The position numbers and the translations under genes are program-made. This document shows, piece by piece, positions 7,059-13,862 of a DNA stretch of 22,852 nt. Under the pieces are notes generated by a model. That model was given only the letters and a program-made list of their open reading frames with translations, had not been told where the DNA came from and searched no databases. This DNA comes from CAZWDL01 sp964632995 (GTDB taxonomy: Bacteria; Bacteroidota; Bacteroidia; Chitinophagales; Saprospiraceae): NCBI GenBank assembly GCA_964632995.1, contig CAZWDL010000114.1, forward strand, positions 1 through 22,852, read 5' to 3'. How positions within the stretch are numbered: position 1 is the stretch's first letter; each line of letters starts with the position of its first letter.

Positions 7059-7421
7059 ATGGAAGAGTGGCAATTGGATTTCGAGTGGCTGCAAGTGCGG
7101 CACAAGGTGAAAAAGGCGCTGGGTCGGGATAACCTGCCCGATCTGAACGCCATCCTGTTTTTGATCGGCATTCAGGAGTTGGGACGAACGAAGGAATCTT
7201 TTACTAAAGAGGAAAAGCAGGACCTGATGCACATCGCTGTTTGCAGTCTCCTGGAGCAGGAAGGCTACTACGAGTTTGCCGGCCGTGATGCCGATGGATG
7301 GCCCCATTACCGGCAGGTGAAGAAAGTGCCGGTTCAGGGAGTGGAGGAACAGGAGCAGCTATTAAAGGAAAAAGTCATTCAGTATTTTCAGGACCTGGAT
7401 GGTGGTAGTGAAGAGGAATAA
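7059..7421 (+). CDS. Conserved hypothetical protein (120 aa)
   Basis: A small soluble acidic protein without signal peptide or membrane segment. Its segments 'LPDLNAILFLIGIQELG', 'FTKEEKQDLMHIAVCSLLEQ' and 'GYYEFAGRDADGWPHY' look like a family I have seen only as an uncharacterised protein in Bacteroidota genomes; no function is known to me. The sequence appears mostly helical with a short beta hairpin near 'GYYEFAGRDADGWPHYRQVK', ending in a Glu-rich tail. It lies 40 nt upstream of a prolyl isomerase lipoprotein gene in the same direction, so the two may be co-transcribed from the -7 element at 7009. The start is ATG 7059; no clear ribosome-binding site is seen, which is usual in this phylum. 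Confidence 0.75.
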   Translation: MEEWQLDFEWLQVRHKVKKALGRDNLPDLNAILFLIGIQELGRTKESFTKEEKQDLMHIAVCSLLEQEGYYEFAGRDADGWPHYRQVKKVPVQGVEEQEQLLKEKVIQYFQDLDGGSEEE

Positions 7422-7461
7422 TGCTTCTGGTATTACTTCATTTAGAAAACGATAACCTATT

Positions 7462-8094
7462 ATGAGAGCGCTGACCGCTTTACTGGTATTATTTTTGGTG
7501 ATAACTTCCTGTGAGCAGGATGAACACACTTACGCGATCATTGAAACCAATTACGGTGATATGCGGGTAATGTTGTACAACAGCACACCAAAGCACCGGG
7601 ATAACTTTATCAAGCTGGCGGAAGAAGGATTCTACGATGAGTTATTATTCCACCGGGTTATCGAAGGGTTCATGGTTCAGGGCGGCGACCCGGAGTCGAG
7701 AAACGCCCAGCCGGTGGTGATCTACGGAATGGGCGGTCCTGGTTATCAGCTTGATCCGGAGATTGGGGCGCCGCATATACGCGGTGCTTTGGCAGCGGCC
7801 CGCAACAACAATCCGGAAAAGCGCTCTTCCGGCTCCCAGTTCTATCTGGTGCAGGGACGGAAAGTTGATGATGCCATGCTCGATCAGATGGAGCAAAAGA
7901 AAGGAATCAAATACAACGAAGCCCAGCGAAAGTTATACAAGGAAGAAGGGGGCGCTCCTTTCCTCGATAACGATTATACCGTTTTCGGCGAGCTGGTCGA
8001 AGGTTTTGACGTATTGGACCGGATCGCACGGGTGGAAACAGATCGCAATAAACGGCCGCTGCAGGACTTGCGTATGAAAGTCTATATCGACTAA
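7462..8094 (+). CDS. Cyclophilin-type peptidyl-prolyl isomerase lipoprotein
   Basis: A 210-residue protein that should catalyse cis/trans isomerisation of prolyl bonds during folding of exported proteins. The N-terminus is a lipoprotein signal ('LVITSC', lipidated Cys17), so it acts at the envelope. The cyclophilin core is recognisable: 'TPKHRDNFIKLAEEGFYDELLFHRVIEGFMVQGGDP', then 'GALAAAR', then 'KRSSGSQFYLVQG' and 'FLDNDYTVFGELVEG'. The Arg and Phe of FHRV and the Gln of SGSQFY correspond to conserved active-site positions. Between 'FYLVQG' and 'FLDNDYTVFG' it carries the inserted helix ('AMLDQMEQKKGIKYNEAQ') usual in Bacteroidota homologues. A paralogue with an extra PKD domain follows 234 nt downstream in the same direction. 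Confidence 0.92.
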   Translation: MRALTALLVLFLVITSCEQDEHTYAIIETNYGDMRVMLYNSTPKHRDNFIKLAEEGFYDELLFHRVIEGFMVQGGDPESRNAQPVVIYGMGGPGYQLDPEIGAPHIRGALAAARNNNPEKRSSGSQFYLVQGRKVDDAMLDQMEQKKGIKYNEAQRKLYKEEGGAPFLDNDYTVFGELVEGFDVLDRIARVETDRNKRPLQDLRMKVYID

Positions 8095-8137
8095 ACCTGA
8101 ACAGGCAAAACTTGAGGCCTTGAGGAATAGTAGTGAA

Positions 8138-8156
8138 CTAGTGCCGAAGCCACTAG
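8138..8156 (+). terminator. Possible terminator after first PPIase
   Basis: CTAGTG and CACTAG form a 6-bp stem with a 7-nt loop 43 nt after the stop, followed by ACTTTTCA. The stem is short, so this is tentative; it would separate the two isomerase genes. Confidence 0.35.
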
Positions 8157-8328
8157 ACTTTTCAATGGTAGCCTGCAGAGTAAGGGGAAACAGGATTTTC
8201 GTTCCATTTTAGGCTTTTGAGGCGTGTAGCGGGTTAGGTAAAGAAAGAGAAGCGCAAATTAGGGCCAAAAGACGTTTTTGACAGACCAGTGAGAAAAGCC
8301 CTAACCACTTCATAAATAAAGGAGAAGC

Positions 8329-9219
8329 ATGAAAAATATAAAGGTCGTACTGTTCGGAGTGCTTGCCGCAGGGCTGCTGGCTGCCTGTAACCGGCCAGTA
8401 GCGGAGTTCGCTTATCAGGGAGACCTGACGGCTCCCGCCAAAGTGGAATTCAAGAACCAATCGGAAGAAGCGGAACAATACATCTGGCATTTTGGCGACG
8501 GCGACACCGCCATGGCGACCAATCCCGTACACCGCTATATGTCATCGGGTAATTATCCGGTCCGCTTGGAAGCCATCCGCGGGAATAAGTCCCGTGTCAA
8601 GGAAGAAGTTATACAGATTAAAGCACCGGAAAAATGCCTGGTGGAGCTGCAAACCAGCTACGGCAATATGCTCATCGAACTGTACGATGCAACCCCGCAG
8701 CACCGCGATAATTTCACCAAACTGGTGGAGGAAGGCTATTACGACAGCTTGCTCTTTCACCGGGTCATCGATGGATTTATGCTACAGGGCGGCGATCCGG
8801 AGTCGAAGGCGGCGCCGGCAGAGCAGGCACTGGGCAGAGGGGGACCGGGCTACACCATCCCTGCGGAATTCGTCGATTCGCTGGTTCACATTAAAGGGGC
8901 CCTGGCGGCAGCCCGGCTCGGAGACCGGGCCAATCCGGAAAAACGCTCGTCCGGTTCTCAGTTCTACATCGTTCAGGGGAGAGCAGTGACACCGGAGATG
9001 CTCGACCGCTTCGAAGCCATGAAAAACGTCCGGTACGGGAAAGCGCAGCGGGAAGCTTACCTTGAACTGGGCGGAACCCCTCAGCTCGACCACGAATACA
9101 CGGTCTTCGGGCGGGTGATTGAAGGGTTGGAAGTAATCGATAAGATCGCCGGGGTCTCCACAGATGCCCGGGACAGACCCGAAGAGGACATTCGCATGAG
9201 GCTGCGCGTTATAAAATAA
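8329..9219 (+). CDS. PKD domain / cyclophilin-type PPIase lipoprotein
   Basis: A 296-residue envelope prolyl isomerase. The lipoprotein signal ends 'LLAAC' (Cys20). Residues ~25-98 form a PKD-type beta-sandwich, marked by 'YIWHFGDGDTAMATNPVHRY' and 'GNYPVRLEA'. Residues ~104-296 are a complete cyclophilin domain ('HRDNFTKLVEEGYYDSLLFHRVIDGFMLQGGDPES', 'GALAAAR', 'KRSSGSQFYIVQG', 'LDHEYTVFGRVIEG'). It is closely similar to the neighbouring isomerase at 7462-8094 across that domain, so the pair arose by tandem duplication or domain gain. The start ATG is preceded by AAAGGAGAA, one of the few clear Shine-Dalgarno sequences here. PKD domains usually mediate protein or glycan contacts, so the fusion may position the isomerase at surface substrates (inference). 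Confidence 0.92.
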   Translation: MKNIKVVLFGVLAAGLLAACNRPVAEFAYQGDLTAPAKVEFKNQSEEAEQYIWHFGDGDTAMATNPVHRYMSSGNYPVRLEAIRGNKSRVKEEVIQIKAPEKCLVELQTSYGNMLIELYDATPQHRDNFTKLVEEGYYDSLLFHRVIDGFMLQGGDPESKAAPAEQALGRGGPGYTIPAEFVDSLVHIKGALAAARLGDRANPEKRSSGSQFYIVQGRAVTPEMLDRFEAMKNVRYGKAQREAYLELGGTPQLDHEYTVFGRVIEGLEVIDKIAGVSTDARDRPEEDIRMRLRVIK

Positions 9220-9368
9220 GCGGCAGAGATCAGAACGGGAAACTTCTTTCCGGCTCGCTGGAAGGACCCTGCCGGAAAATTTCCATACCGGGAAAAGATT
9301 ATTTATTTTGCTTTCAACACCGAGGAACCTCAACCGTTTAATAAGCACCCAATTCAGACCCAGCGATA

Positions 9369-10130
9369 ATGGATGACACAAAAGTACTTGGCATTGACGT
9401 AGGCGCCTCCGGCATTAAAGGAGCAATTATCGATATTCAATCCGGAGAATTGCTCACCGACAGAGTTCGTCTGGAAACCCCTAAACCTGCCAAGCCCGGA
9501 GCGATGGCGGATACCTTTCGAACGCTGACCCGCATGCTTAACTGGTCGGGCGCCATCGGTTGCGGCTTTCCGGCGATCATCAAAAAGGGAATAGCACATT
9601 CGGCTGCAAATATTCATGATGACTGGATCGGAACCAGCGTAGAAGAGGTTTTTTCCGAAGCTTCCGGTTGTCCCGTTCACGTGCTCAACGATGCCGATGC
9701 GGCGGGTATTGCCGAAATGCAGTTCGGCCTGGGCAAAGAGAAAGATGGTACGGTGCTGCTCATTACGATCGGCTCGGGGCTCGGCACCGCCCTTTTCACA
9801 GATGGGCATCTTGTTCATAATACCGAATTCGGACACGTGTTGCTCAACGGTAAGGTCGCCGAGCATTACGCCTCTAACAGTACAAGAAAAGAGCAAAACC
9901 TGGAATGGGAAGAATGGGGGAACCGCTTCAACGAATACTTGCACCACGTCGTACGTCTCCTTTCGCCCGACTATATCATCCTCGGGGGCGGCATCAGCAA
10001 ACGCTTTGAAGAATACGCGCACCTTCTCGATGTGGAAACCCCCGTCAGCCCTGCCCTGCTGTACAACAACGCCGGCGCCGTCGGGGCGGCCTACTACGCC
10101 TATGCACTGGAGCGCGAGCTGAGCCTGTAA
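9369..10130 (+). CDS. ppgK: ROK-family kinase, polyphosphate glucokinase-like
   Basis: A 253-residue cytosolic sugar kinase of the ROK/ASKHA fold. 'GIDVGASGIKG' (8-18) is the first phosphate-binding loop, 'NDADAAGIAEMQFG' (107-120) carries the catalytic Asp region, 'TIGSGLGTALF' (133-143) is the second phosphate loop and 'TEFGH' (152-156) the sugar-binding motif. 'SPDYIILGGGISK' is the adenosine-type motif. Short length and the overall motif order match polyphosphate-glucose phosphotransferases, which phosphorylate glucose with polyphosphate (often also ATP); donor specificity cannot be proven from sequence. It is convergent with the TPR gene on the other strand. An ATP-dependent glucokinase is the main alternative. 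Confidence 0.82.
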   Translation: MDDTKVLGIDVGASGIKGAIIDIQSGELLTDRVRLETPKPAKPGAMADTFRTLTRMLNWSGAIGCGFPAIIKKGIAHSAANIHDDWIGTSVEEVFSEASGCPVHVLNDADAAGIAEMQFGLGKEKDGTVLLITIGSGLGTALFTDGHLVHNTEFGHVLLNGKVAEHYASNSTRKEQNLEWEEWGNRFNEYLHHVVRLLSPDYIILGGGISKRFEEYAHLLDVETPVSPALLYNNAGAVGAAYYAYALERELSL

Positions 10131-10202
10131 GCCGGCGCCCCGGGAGTCAGTCATAAAAAGGCGGCAATCCCGGCCTTCTCCGGATGACGCCAGTTCCCGG
10201 CG
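10131..10202. terminator. Convergent terminator region between ppgK-like and TPR genes
   Basis: GGCGCCCCGGGA just after the kinase stop is complementary, with a small bulge, to TCCCGGCGC next to the TPR stop. Inside it, on the minus strand, AAGGC ... GCCTT is followed by TTTAT, consistent with termination of the minus-strand TPR transcript. The stems are imperfect. Confidence 0.4.
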
Positions 10203-11597
10203 CTACATCATATAAGCCGAAATGACTGATATAATATCCGGATCGGTTTCCAGGGACGGCAGATAATTGAATAGCAGTCTGTGTGTTTCGAAATCTTCTT
10301 CCAGGGCCTCGCTAAGCCGGTAGATGCCTTCCTGACGGCGGCCGGTGAAAAATAAGCAGGCTACCCGGCAATAGAGTAATTCCATCCCGCCGGCGTTTTC
10401 TTCGGCTTCATCGATAAGCGCCAGGGCTTCTTCCCCTTCTTGCATAAAAAGTAAAAAGCAGGTGTATTCGATCCAGTAACGGCTTTCTTCCGGAGCGACT
10501 TCAATGGCCTTTTCAAAGTTGTCACTTGCATTTTCCAGGTCCTTCAATTGGCCGTATGCCGCGGCCAGGCTGCCGTAGTACTCTTCCCGGCTATCTTCAA
10601 TATCGATTGCTTTCTGGAAATAGCGGATGGCCCGCTTCCAGTTTTCTTCTTTGGCAAAGCACTCACCAATGTGGAAGAGTACCTCATCATCGAGCGGATC
10701 ATAGTTGAGCGCCTGGGTGTAAAAAGTACGGGCAATTTTGTATTGCTCCAGGTACTGATGGCAAAGTCCGATCTGTTGCAATACTTCGCTGTCGGGTTCA
10801 AAGTTTTCCATCAATTCCTCGTAGAAGCGCAGGGCCTTGCGATATAGTTTCAGCTGCAGGCAAAGCTCAGCGCATTCCCGGCATCCGGCTTCGAAAGTCT
10901 CGTCTGTCAGATAGGCGTATTCGTAGCACTCGATGGCCTGTGCGTAATTGCCCTGGTAGGAGTGCGCATGCCCGAGGTAGTACCAGGCTAGCGTGGAATA
11001 GGCATCAGCTTCAAGAACCATTTCAAACAGATCGATGGCCTCCTCGTAACGCTTGCACATGTCGATGCTGTTCCAGATGCGCTCGATGGCATCCCGGTTG
11101 GTGGGAAAAACTCGCAGCGACTCGCGCAAAGAGAAGTAGGTCATCTCGTAAAGTTCCTGATGCTGATAGATCATAGACTCTACAAAAAGAATATCACTGA
11201 GCAATTCTCCCTCCGCGCCGGACTTGAGGTCGTCCAGGATATCACCGGCAGTATCCAGCTGATCGAGGTTGATAAAGGCCTCGGCGCGAAGCAGCGCAAT
11301 TTCAGGCTCCAGAGGAGCAAAGGCAGCAGCCCGGTCAAGGACGAAAAGAGCTTTTTCCGCCCGCTCATCAGCGAGGAGTAACTCGGCTTTTTTGATGTGA
11401 AAATCAACCGAGAAAGGATGGTGACTGATGGCAAAATCGGTAACTTCCAAGGCCCGGTCCAGTTGTTCTTCTTCTTCGTAAAAATCGATTAGCCGCTCGT
11501 ACGCTTTCACGTCCAGGAAGGTCACGGTTTGTCGTTCCGTCATGGCTTCGTACTCGGCAACCAGATCTATCAAAGACTGTTTGTAATCTTTATTCAT
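10203..11597 (-). CDS. TPR-repeat protein (464 aa)
   Basis: A long helical protein built of about ten or more tetratricopeptide repeats, with typical signatures such as 'AWYYLGHAHSYQGNYAQAIECYEYAY' split over adjacent helices, 'ALNYDPLDDEVLFHIGECFAKEENWKRAIRYFQKAI' and 'YYGSLAAAYGQLKDLENASDNFEKAIEVAPE'. It has no signal peptide or membrane helix and is very acidic, so a cytosolic scaffold role is likely; the partner is unknown. Start ATG 11597. A near-match -7 element (TATATTTA on the minus strand, + positions 11632-11639) lies 34 nt upstream. It stands alone, convergent with the kinase gene, so context adds nothing about its job. Confidence 0.88.
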   Translation of the reverse strand: MNKDYKQSLIDLVAEYEAMTERQTVTFLDVKAYERLIDFYEEEEQLDRALEVTDFAISHHPFSVDFHIKKAELLLADERAEKALFVLDRAAAFAPLEPEIALLRAEAFINLDQLDTAGDILDDLKSGAEGELLSDILFVESMIYQHQELYEMTYFSLRESLRVFPTNRDAIERIWNSIDMCKRYEEAIDLFEMVLEADAYSTLAWYYLGHAHSYQGNYAQAIECYEYAYLTDETFEAGCRECAELCLQLKLYRKALRFYEELMENFEPDSEVLQQIGLCHQYLEQYKIARTFYTQALNYDPLDDEVLFHIGECFAKEENWKRAIRYFQKAIDIEDSREEYYGSLAAAYGQLKDLENASDNFEKAIEVAPEESRYWIEYTCFLLFMQEGEEALALIDEAEENAGGMELLYCRVACLFFTGRRQEGIYRLSEALEEDFETHRLLFNYLPSLETDPDIISVISAYMM

Positions 11598-11954
11598 AGG
11601 GCTTATAAATTGTCAGTAAGTAAATTCAGGATAAATATAAAGAAAAAGGGCGCTACCATGCCACATAACAAACCTATTGCTGAGAACGAATAATGGAACG
11701 GTAGGTTTATTCGAGGGAATGGTAGGGAAGGGGCTAAGTGGCTTAAAATTAACGCTTTAGACTAAAAAATTATTTAAAAAAAGACTTATGTGTTAATCTT
11801 TTTTTCTTTTTATATCTGAGCGAAATATATACCTGAAACGGGGTAGGTTATACTTCGAGATTGACATTATAATGATAAAATTCATATGTAGGATATAAAA
11901 TTTGACTTCCTCCCTGCAAGGGAGAAGTCAAATCGAGTTCTCCTCAGTCCCTAC
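11598..11954. other. AT-rich intergenic region
   Basis: The 357-nt gap lies between the TPR gene start and the Spy-like gene end. It contains a 7-bp inverted repeat AAACCTA/TAGGTTT (11670-11676 and 11702-11708), a long A/T-rich stretch around 11755-11900, and the terminator of the Spy-like gene. No coding sequence or known RNA was recognised. Confidence 0.45.
11900..11933 (-). terminator. Rho-independent terminator of the sigma/Spy operon
   Basis: ATTTGACTTC pairs perfectly with GAAGTCAAAT, continued after a one-base bulge by TCCCT/AGGGA around a 3-nt loop (15 bp in total). Read on the minus strand the stem is followed by TTTATATCC, giving a U-rich tail. It sits 22 nt beyond the stop of the Spy-like gene. 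Confidence 0.8.
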
Positions 11955-12395
11955 TCAGCGGTTTCCATTTTGTCGTCGACGTTCCTGCATGCGTTTGAGC
12001 AGTTCCTTTTTGAACTCCTCCTCCACCTTAGGGAGCATGGCTACCTTCAGGGCGGAAAGAACTTCCTGAAAGCGATTGATGTACCGGGCTTTGAGATCGA
12101 GCTGTTTCTCTTCCCGTTCCAGCAATCTACTCAGGTGTTTCTCGGCTTCCTGCTCCGACATATCCGGGATAGGCTTATCAGGCCGGTACTGCTTTCGTAG
12201 TTGGCGTTCTTCCTGCTGATATTGATTGTAGAGCGGCCAGAACTGTTGGGACTCCTCTGGTGTCAGGCGCAGACGGTCGGTAATAAAAGCGGCTTTCATC
12301 GCCTCAATACGCTGTGCGAATGCACCGTCATTCTGCGCAGCGAGCGGGCCAAAAAGAGAACAACTTATAAATAGCAAGATGAGTAATTGTTTCAT
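11955..12395 (-). CDS. Spy/CpxP-like periplasmic protein (ECF-sigma-linked)
   Basis: A 146-residue exported, strongly helical and charged protein. The signal peptide is ~1-20 ('FGPLAAQ'). The mature part has 'DRLRLTPEESQQFWPLYNQYQQE', a version of the LTxxQ-type motif of Spy/CpxP chaperones, then a long coiled stretch rich in Glu, Lys and Arg. In Bacteroidota such proteins are often named 'sensor of ECF-type sigma factor' because they follow a sigma and an anti-sigma-like gene, as here. Probable roles are periplasmic chaperoning or stress sensing for the sigma factor; neither is proven. It is separated from the putative anti-sigma gene by a 236-nt gap almost filled by a MITE-like element. A strong terminator follows. 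Confidence 0.8.
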   Translation of the reverse strand: MKQLLILLFISCSLFGPLAAQNDGAFAQRIEAMKAAFITDRLRLTPEESQQFWPLYNQYQQEERQLRKQYRPDKPIPDMSEQEAEKHLSRLLEREEKQLDLKARYINRFQEVLSALKVAMLPKVEEEFKKELLKRMQERRRQNGNR

Positions 12396-12427
12396 CGTCG
12401 TGGTTTTTGTGTTTTGGGTAGACTAAA

Positions 12428-12618
12428 TACACGGTCAAATAAGTAACTTTCCGTTTTGACAGTGGCTTTTGGCGAAATGCTGCGTTGCTCGTCGGTCACA
12501 GAACCCCGGCTATGCTCTGATTCAAGAGTAGGGCCCCTGCACCCCACTCTTGAATGGGCGCCTTGCCTTTCGCCAAAACCCCCATCCCAAAACCGAAAAG
12601 AACTTAATTGACAGTGTA
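12428..12618. mobile_element. MITE-like element (191 bp) with terminal inverted repeats and CTAAA target duplication
   Basis: The ends are TACACGGTCAAATAAGT (left) and, inverted, TACACTGTCAATTAAGT (right); imperfect pairing extends ~50 bp inwards (12428-12477 with 12568-12618, about three-quarters identical) and ends in a perfect 11-bp TTTTGGCGAAA/TTTCGCCAAAA. CTAAA flanks both ends (12423-12427 and 12619-12623). An inner hairpin ATTCAAGAGT/ACTCTTGAAT (12520-12555) is also present. It has no coding capacity, so it would be moved by a transposase encoded elsewhere. It lies between the putative anti-sigma and Spy-like genes; removing it and one CTAAA leaves 40 nt between them. Confidence 0.75.
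12520..12555. repeat. Inner hairpin of the MITE-like element
   Basis: ATTCAAGAGTAGGG pairs with CCCCACTCTTGAAT at 13 of 14 positions around an 8-nt loop. No T-tract follows on either strand, but a stem this strong in an operon leader could affect transcript stability or processing. Confidence 0.6.
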
Positions 12619-12631
12619 CTAAACGATAAGG

Positions 12632-13156
12632 TCATAAAATATCTTTCAGGCTTTCCTCCTCCAGTCCTTCCAGCAATTCATCGTAGTAAGCATCGGTTTC
12701 TTTGGTTTCCCAGGGTGGTGCCGGCAGTACGGAAAGGTCGGGGTATTCCCGGACGATCTCGAGAACGAGCTCTTCCTCAAATTGATGGAGGTTGTCACTG
12801 ACGTAGTTGCCTGCCTCTTCCGGGGATAATGCACTAAAAAGTACTTCTGTATCAGAAGGAGTGCTGGGTAGCAACAGGTAAAGCCCTCCTGCGAGCAAAA
12901 GCAGCAGGGTGGCTAGTCGAACGGCATAGGGCGTTCGGAACAGGTATCCCAGCCAGGTAATAATAGCACTTCCTGTTCGTGGGCTTTGTTTAACCGATTG
13001 GGCCGGTTGCTGCAACCGGTCCAATACCCGGTCCGGCAAATTATGGAAATAGGCGGGTGGTGTTACAAAACCTTCCTTGTCTTTTTCCTTCAGCCCGGCG
13101 AGGAAGGGAGCTGTGTTCTCGAGTTCTTGTTTGATTTCTGTTCTTTTATCTTTCAT
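12632..13156 (-). CDS. Single-TM protein, putative anti-sigma factor
   Basis: A 174-residue protein encoded 25 nt after the ECF sigma gene in the same direction. The N-terminal ~77 residues should face the cytoplasm and include 'GFVTPPAYFHNLPDRVLDRL', the short 'GF-x-x-P-x-x-Y-F' block common in Bacteroidota sigma-linked membrane proteins. One membrane helix follows (~78-97, 'YAVRLATLLLLLAGGLYLLL') and then an acidic ~75-residue outer domain. The topology (cytoplasmic N-terminus, one helix, extracytoplasmic C-terminus) is that of anti-sigma factors, but no zinc-binding HxxxCxxC is present and assignment rests mainly on position. Start ATG 13156. A MITE-like element lies 9 nt beyond the stop codon (5 nt counting its target duplicate). 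Confidence 0.7.
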   Translation of the reverse strand: MKDKRTEIKQELENTAPFLAGLKEKDKEGFVTPPAYFHNLPDRVLDRLQQPAQSVKQSPRTGSAIITWLGYLFRTPYAVRLATLLLLLAGGLYLLLPSTPSDTEVLFSALSPEEAGNYVSDNLHQFEEELVLEIVREYPDLSVLPAPPWETKETDAYYDELLEGLEEESLKDIL

Positions 13157-13181
13157 GACAGCTGGTATTGATCATTCCGGT

Positions 13182-13751
13182 CTACCGGATTTCCATTTCA
13201 CGGAAATAGCACTCAATTTTTTTTACCGCATGGTGATAAGATGCTTTTAATGCTCCTACGGAAGTGTCGAGCAGTTTTGACATCTCCCGGTAGGAGAGTT
13301 CTTCAAAATAGCGCAAATTAAAAACGATGCGTTGTTTATCGGGCAGGCGATGCAGGGCTTCCTGCAAGTGGCGCTGTACGTCTTCCCCGTTGAAGTAAGG
13401 GTCGGCCCGCAATTGTTCAGCGATACGCAAATTGCTTTCGTCAAGGGCGGCCGCCTGCCGGCGTCTTTTTTTCTTCAGAAAAGTAATTGATTCGTTAGTA
13501 GCGATCCGGTATAGCCAGGTGAATAATTGAGACTGTTGTTTAAAGCCGCCTATTCCCCGGAATGCTTTGATAAAGCAGTTTTGCAGCACGTCGTTGGCAT
13601 CCTCGTGTTCCAGCACCAGGCGGCGGATATGCCGGTACAGTCTTTCCTGGTATTTTTCCATCAGGCATCGAAAGCCATATTCGGCGGTATCTTCCCCGGC
13701 AATCATCGCCAGGATCTCTTCATCGGATATGTCCGGACCGGATGAGGTCAA
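13182..13751 (-). CDS. ECF-type RNA polymerase sigma factor
   Basis: A 189-residue extracytoplasmic-function sigma-70 factor. Region 2 spans ~25-98 ('DANDVLQNCFIKAF', 51-64, and 'FTWLYRIATNESITFLKKKRR', core binding and -10 recognition). Region 4 spans ~135-180 ('LPDKQRIVFNLRYFEELSYREMSKLL', then 'SVGALKASYHHAVKKI', the helix-turn-helix). The only start that keeps the conserved N-terminal 'SDEEILAMIAGED' is a TTG at 13751; the next ATG (codon 16) would cut it off. It heads an operon with a membrane protein (probable anti-sigma) and a Spy-like protein, so it probably responds to envelope stress. It is divergent from the Rieske oxygenase with a 111-nt shared control region. Confidence 0.9.
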   Translation of the reverse strand: MTSSGPDISDEEILAMIAGEDTAEYGFRCLMEKYQERLYRHIRRLVLEHEDANDVLQNCFIKAFRGIGGFKQQSQLFTWLYRIATNESITFLKKKRRRQAAALDESNLRIAEQLRADPYFNGEDVQRHLQEALHRLPDKQRIVFNLRYFEELSYREMSKLLDTSVGALKASYHHAVKKIECYFREMEIR

Positions 13752-13832
13752 TGCATTGGTTTTACCGTTTTGACTAGGATTACCCTAAAAGGTTTAATCA
13801 GGGAATAAATTGATCCGGGTAATCAAAATGAA

Positions 13833-13840
13833 TATCTTTC
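13833..13840 (+). promoter_or_regulatory. Candidate -7 element for the Rieske oxygenase gene
   Basis: TATCTTTC differs from TAnnTTTG only at the last base and ends 22 nt before the ATG at 13863; a TTG at 13810-13812 lies 20 nt upstream, suitable for a -33 box. On the other strand TCATTTTG, one mismatch from consensus, could serve the divergent sigma gene. Confidence 0.35.
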
Positions 13841-13862
13841 CCGGGCAACAAATTACGGATTT

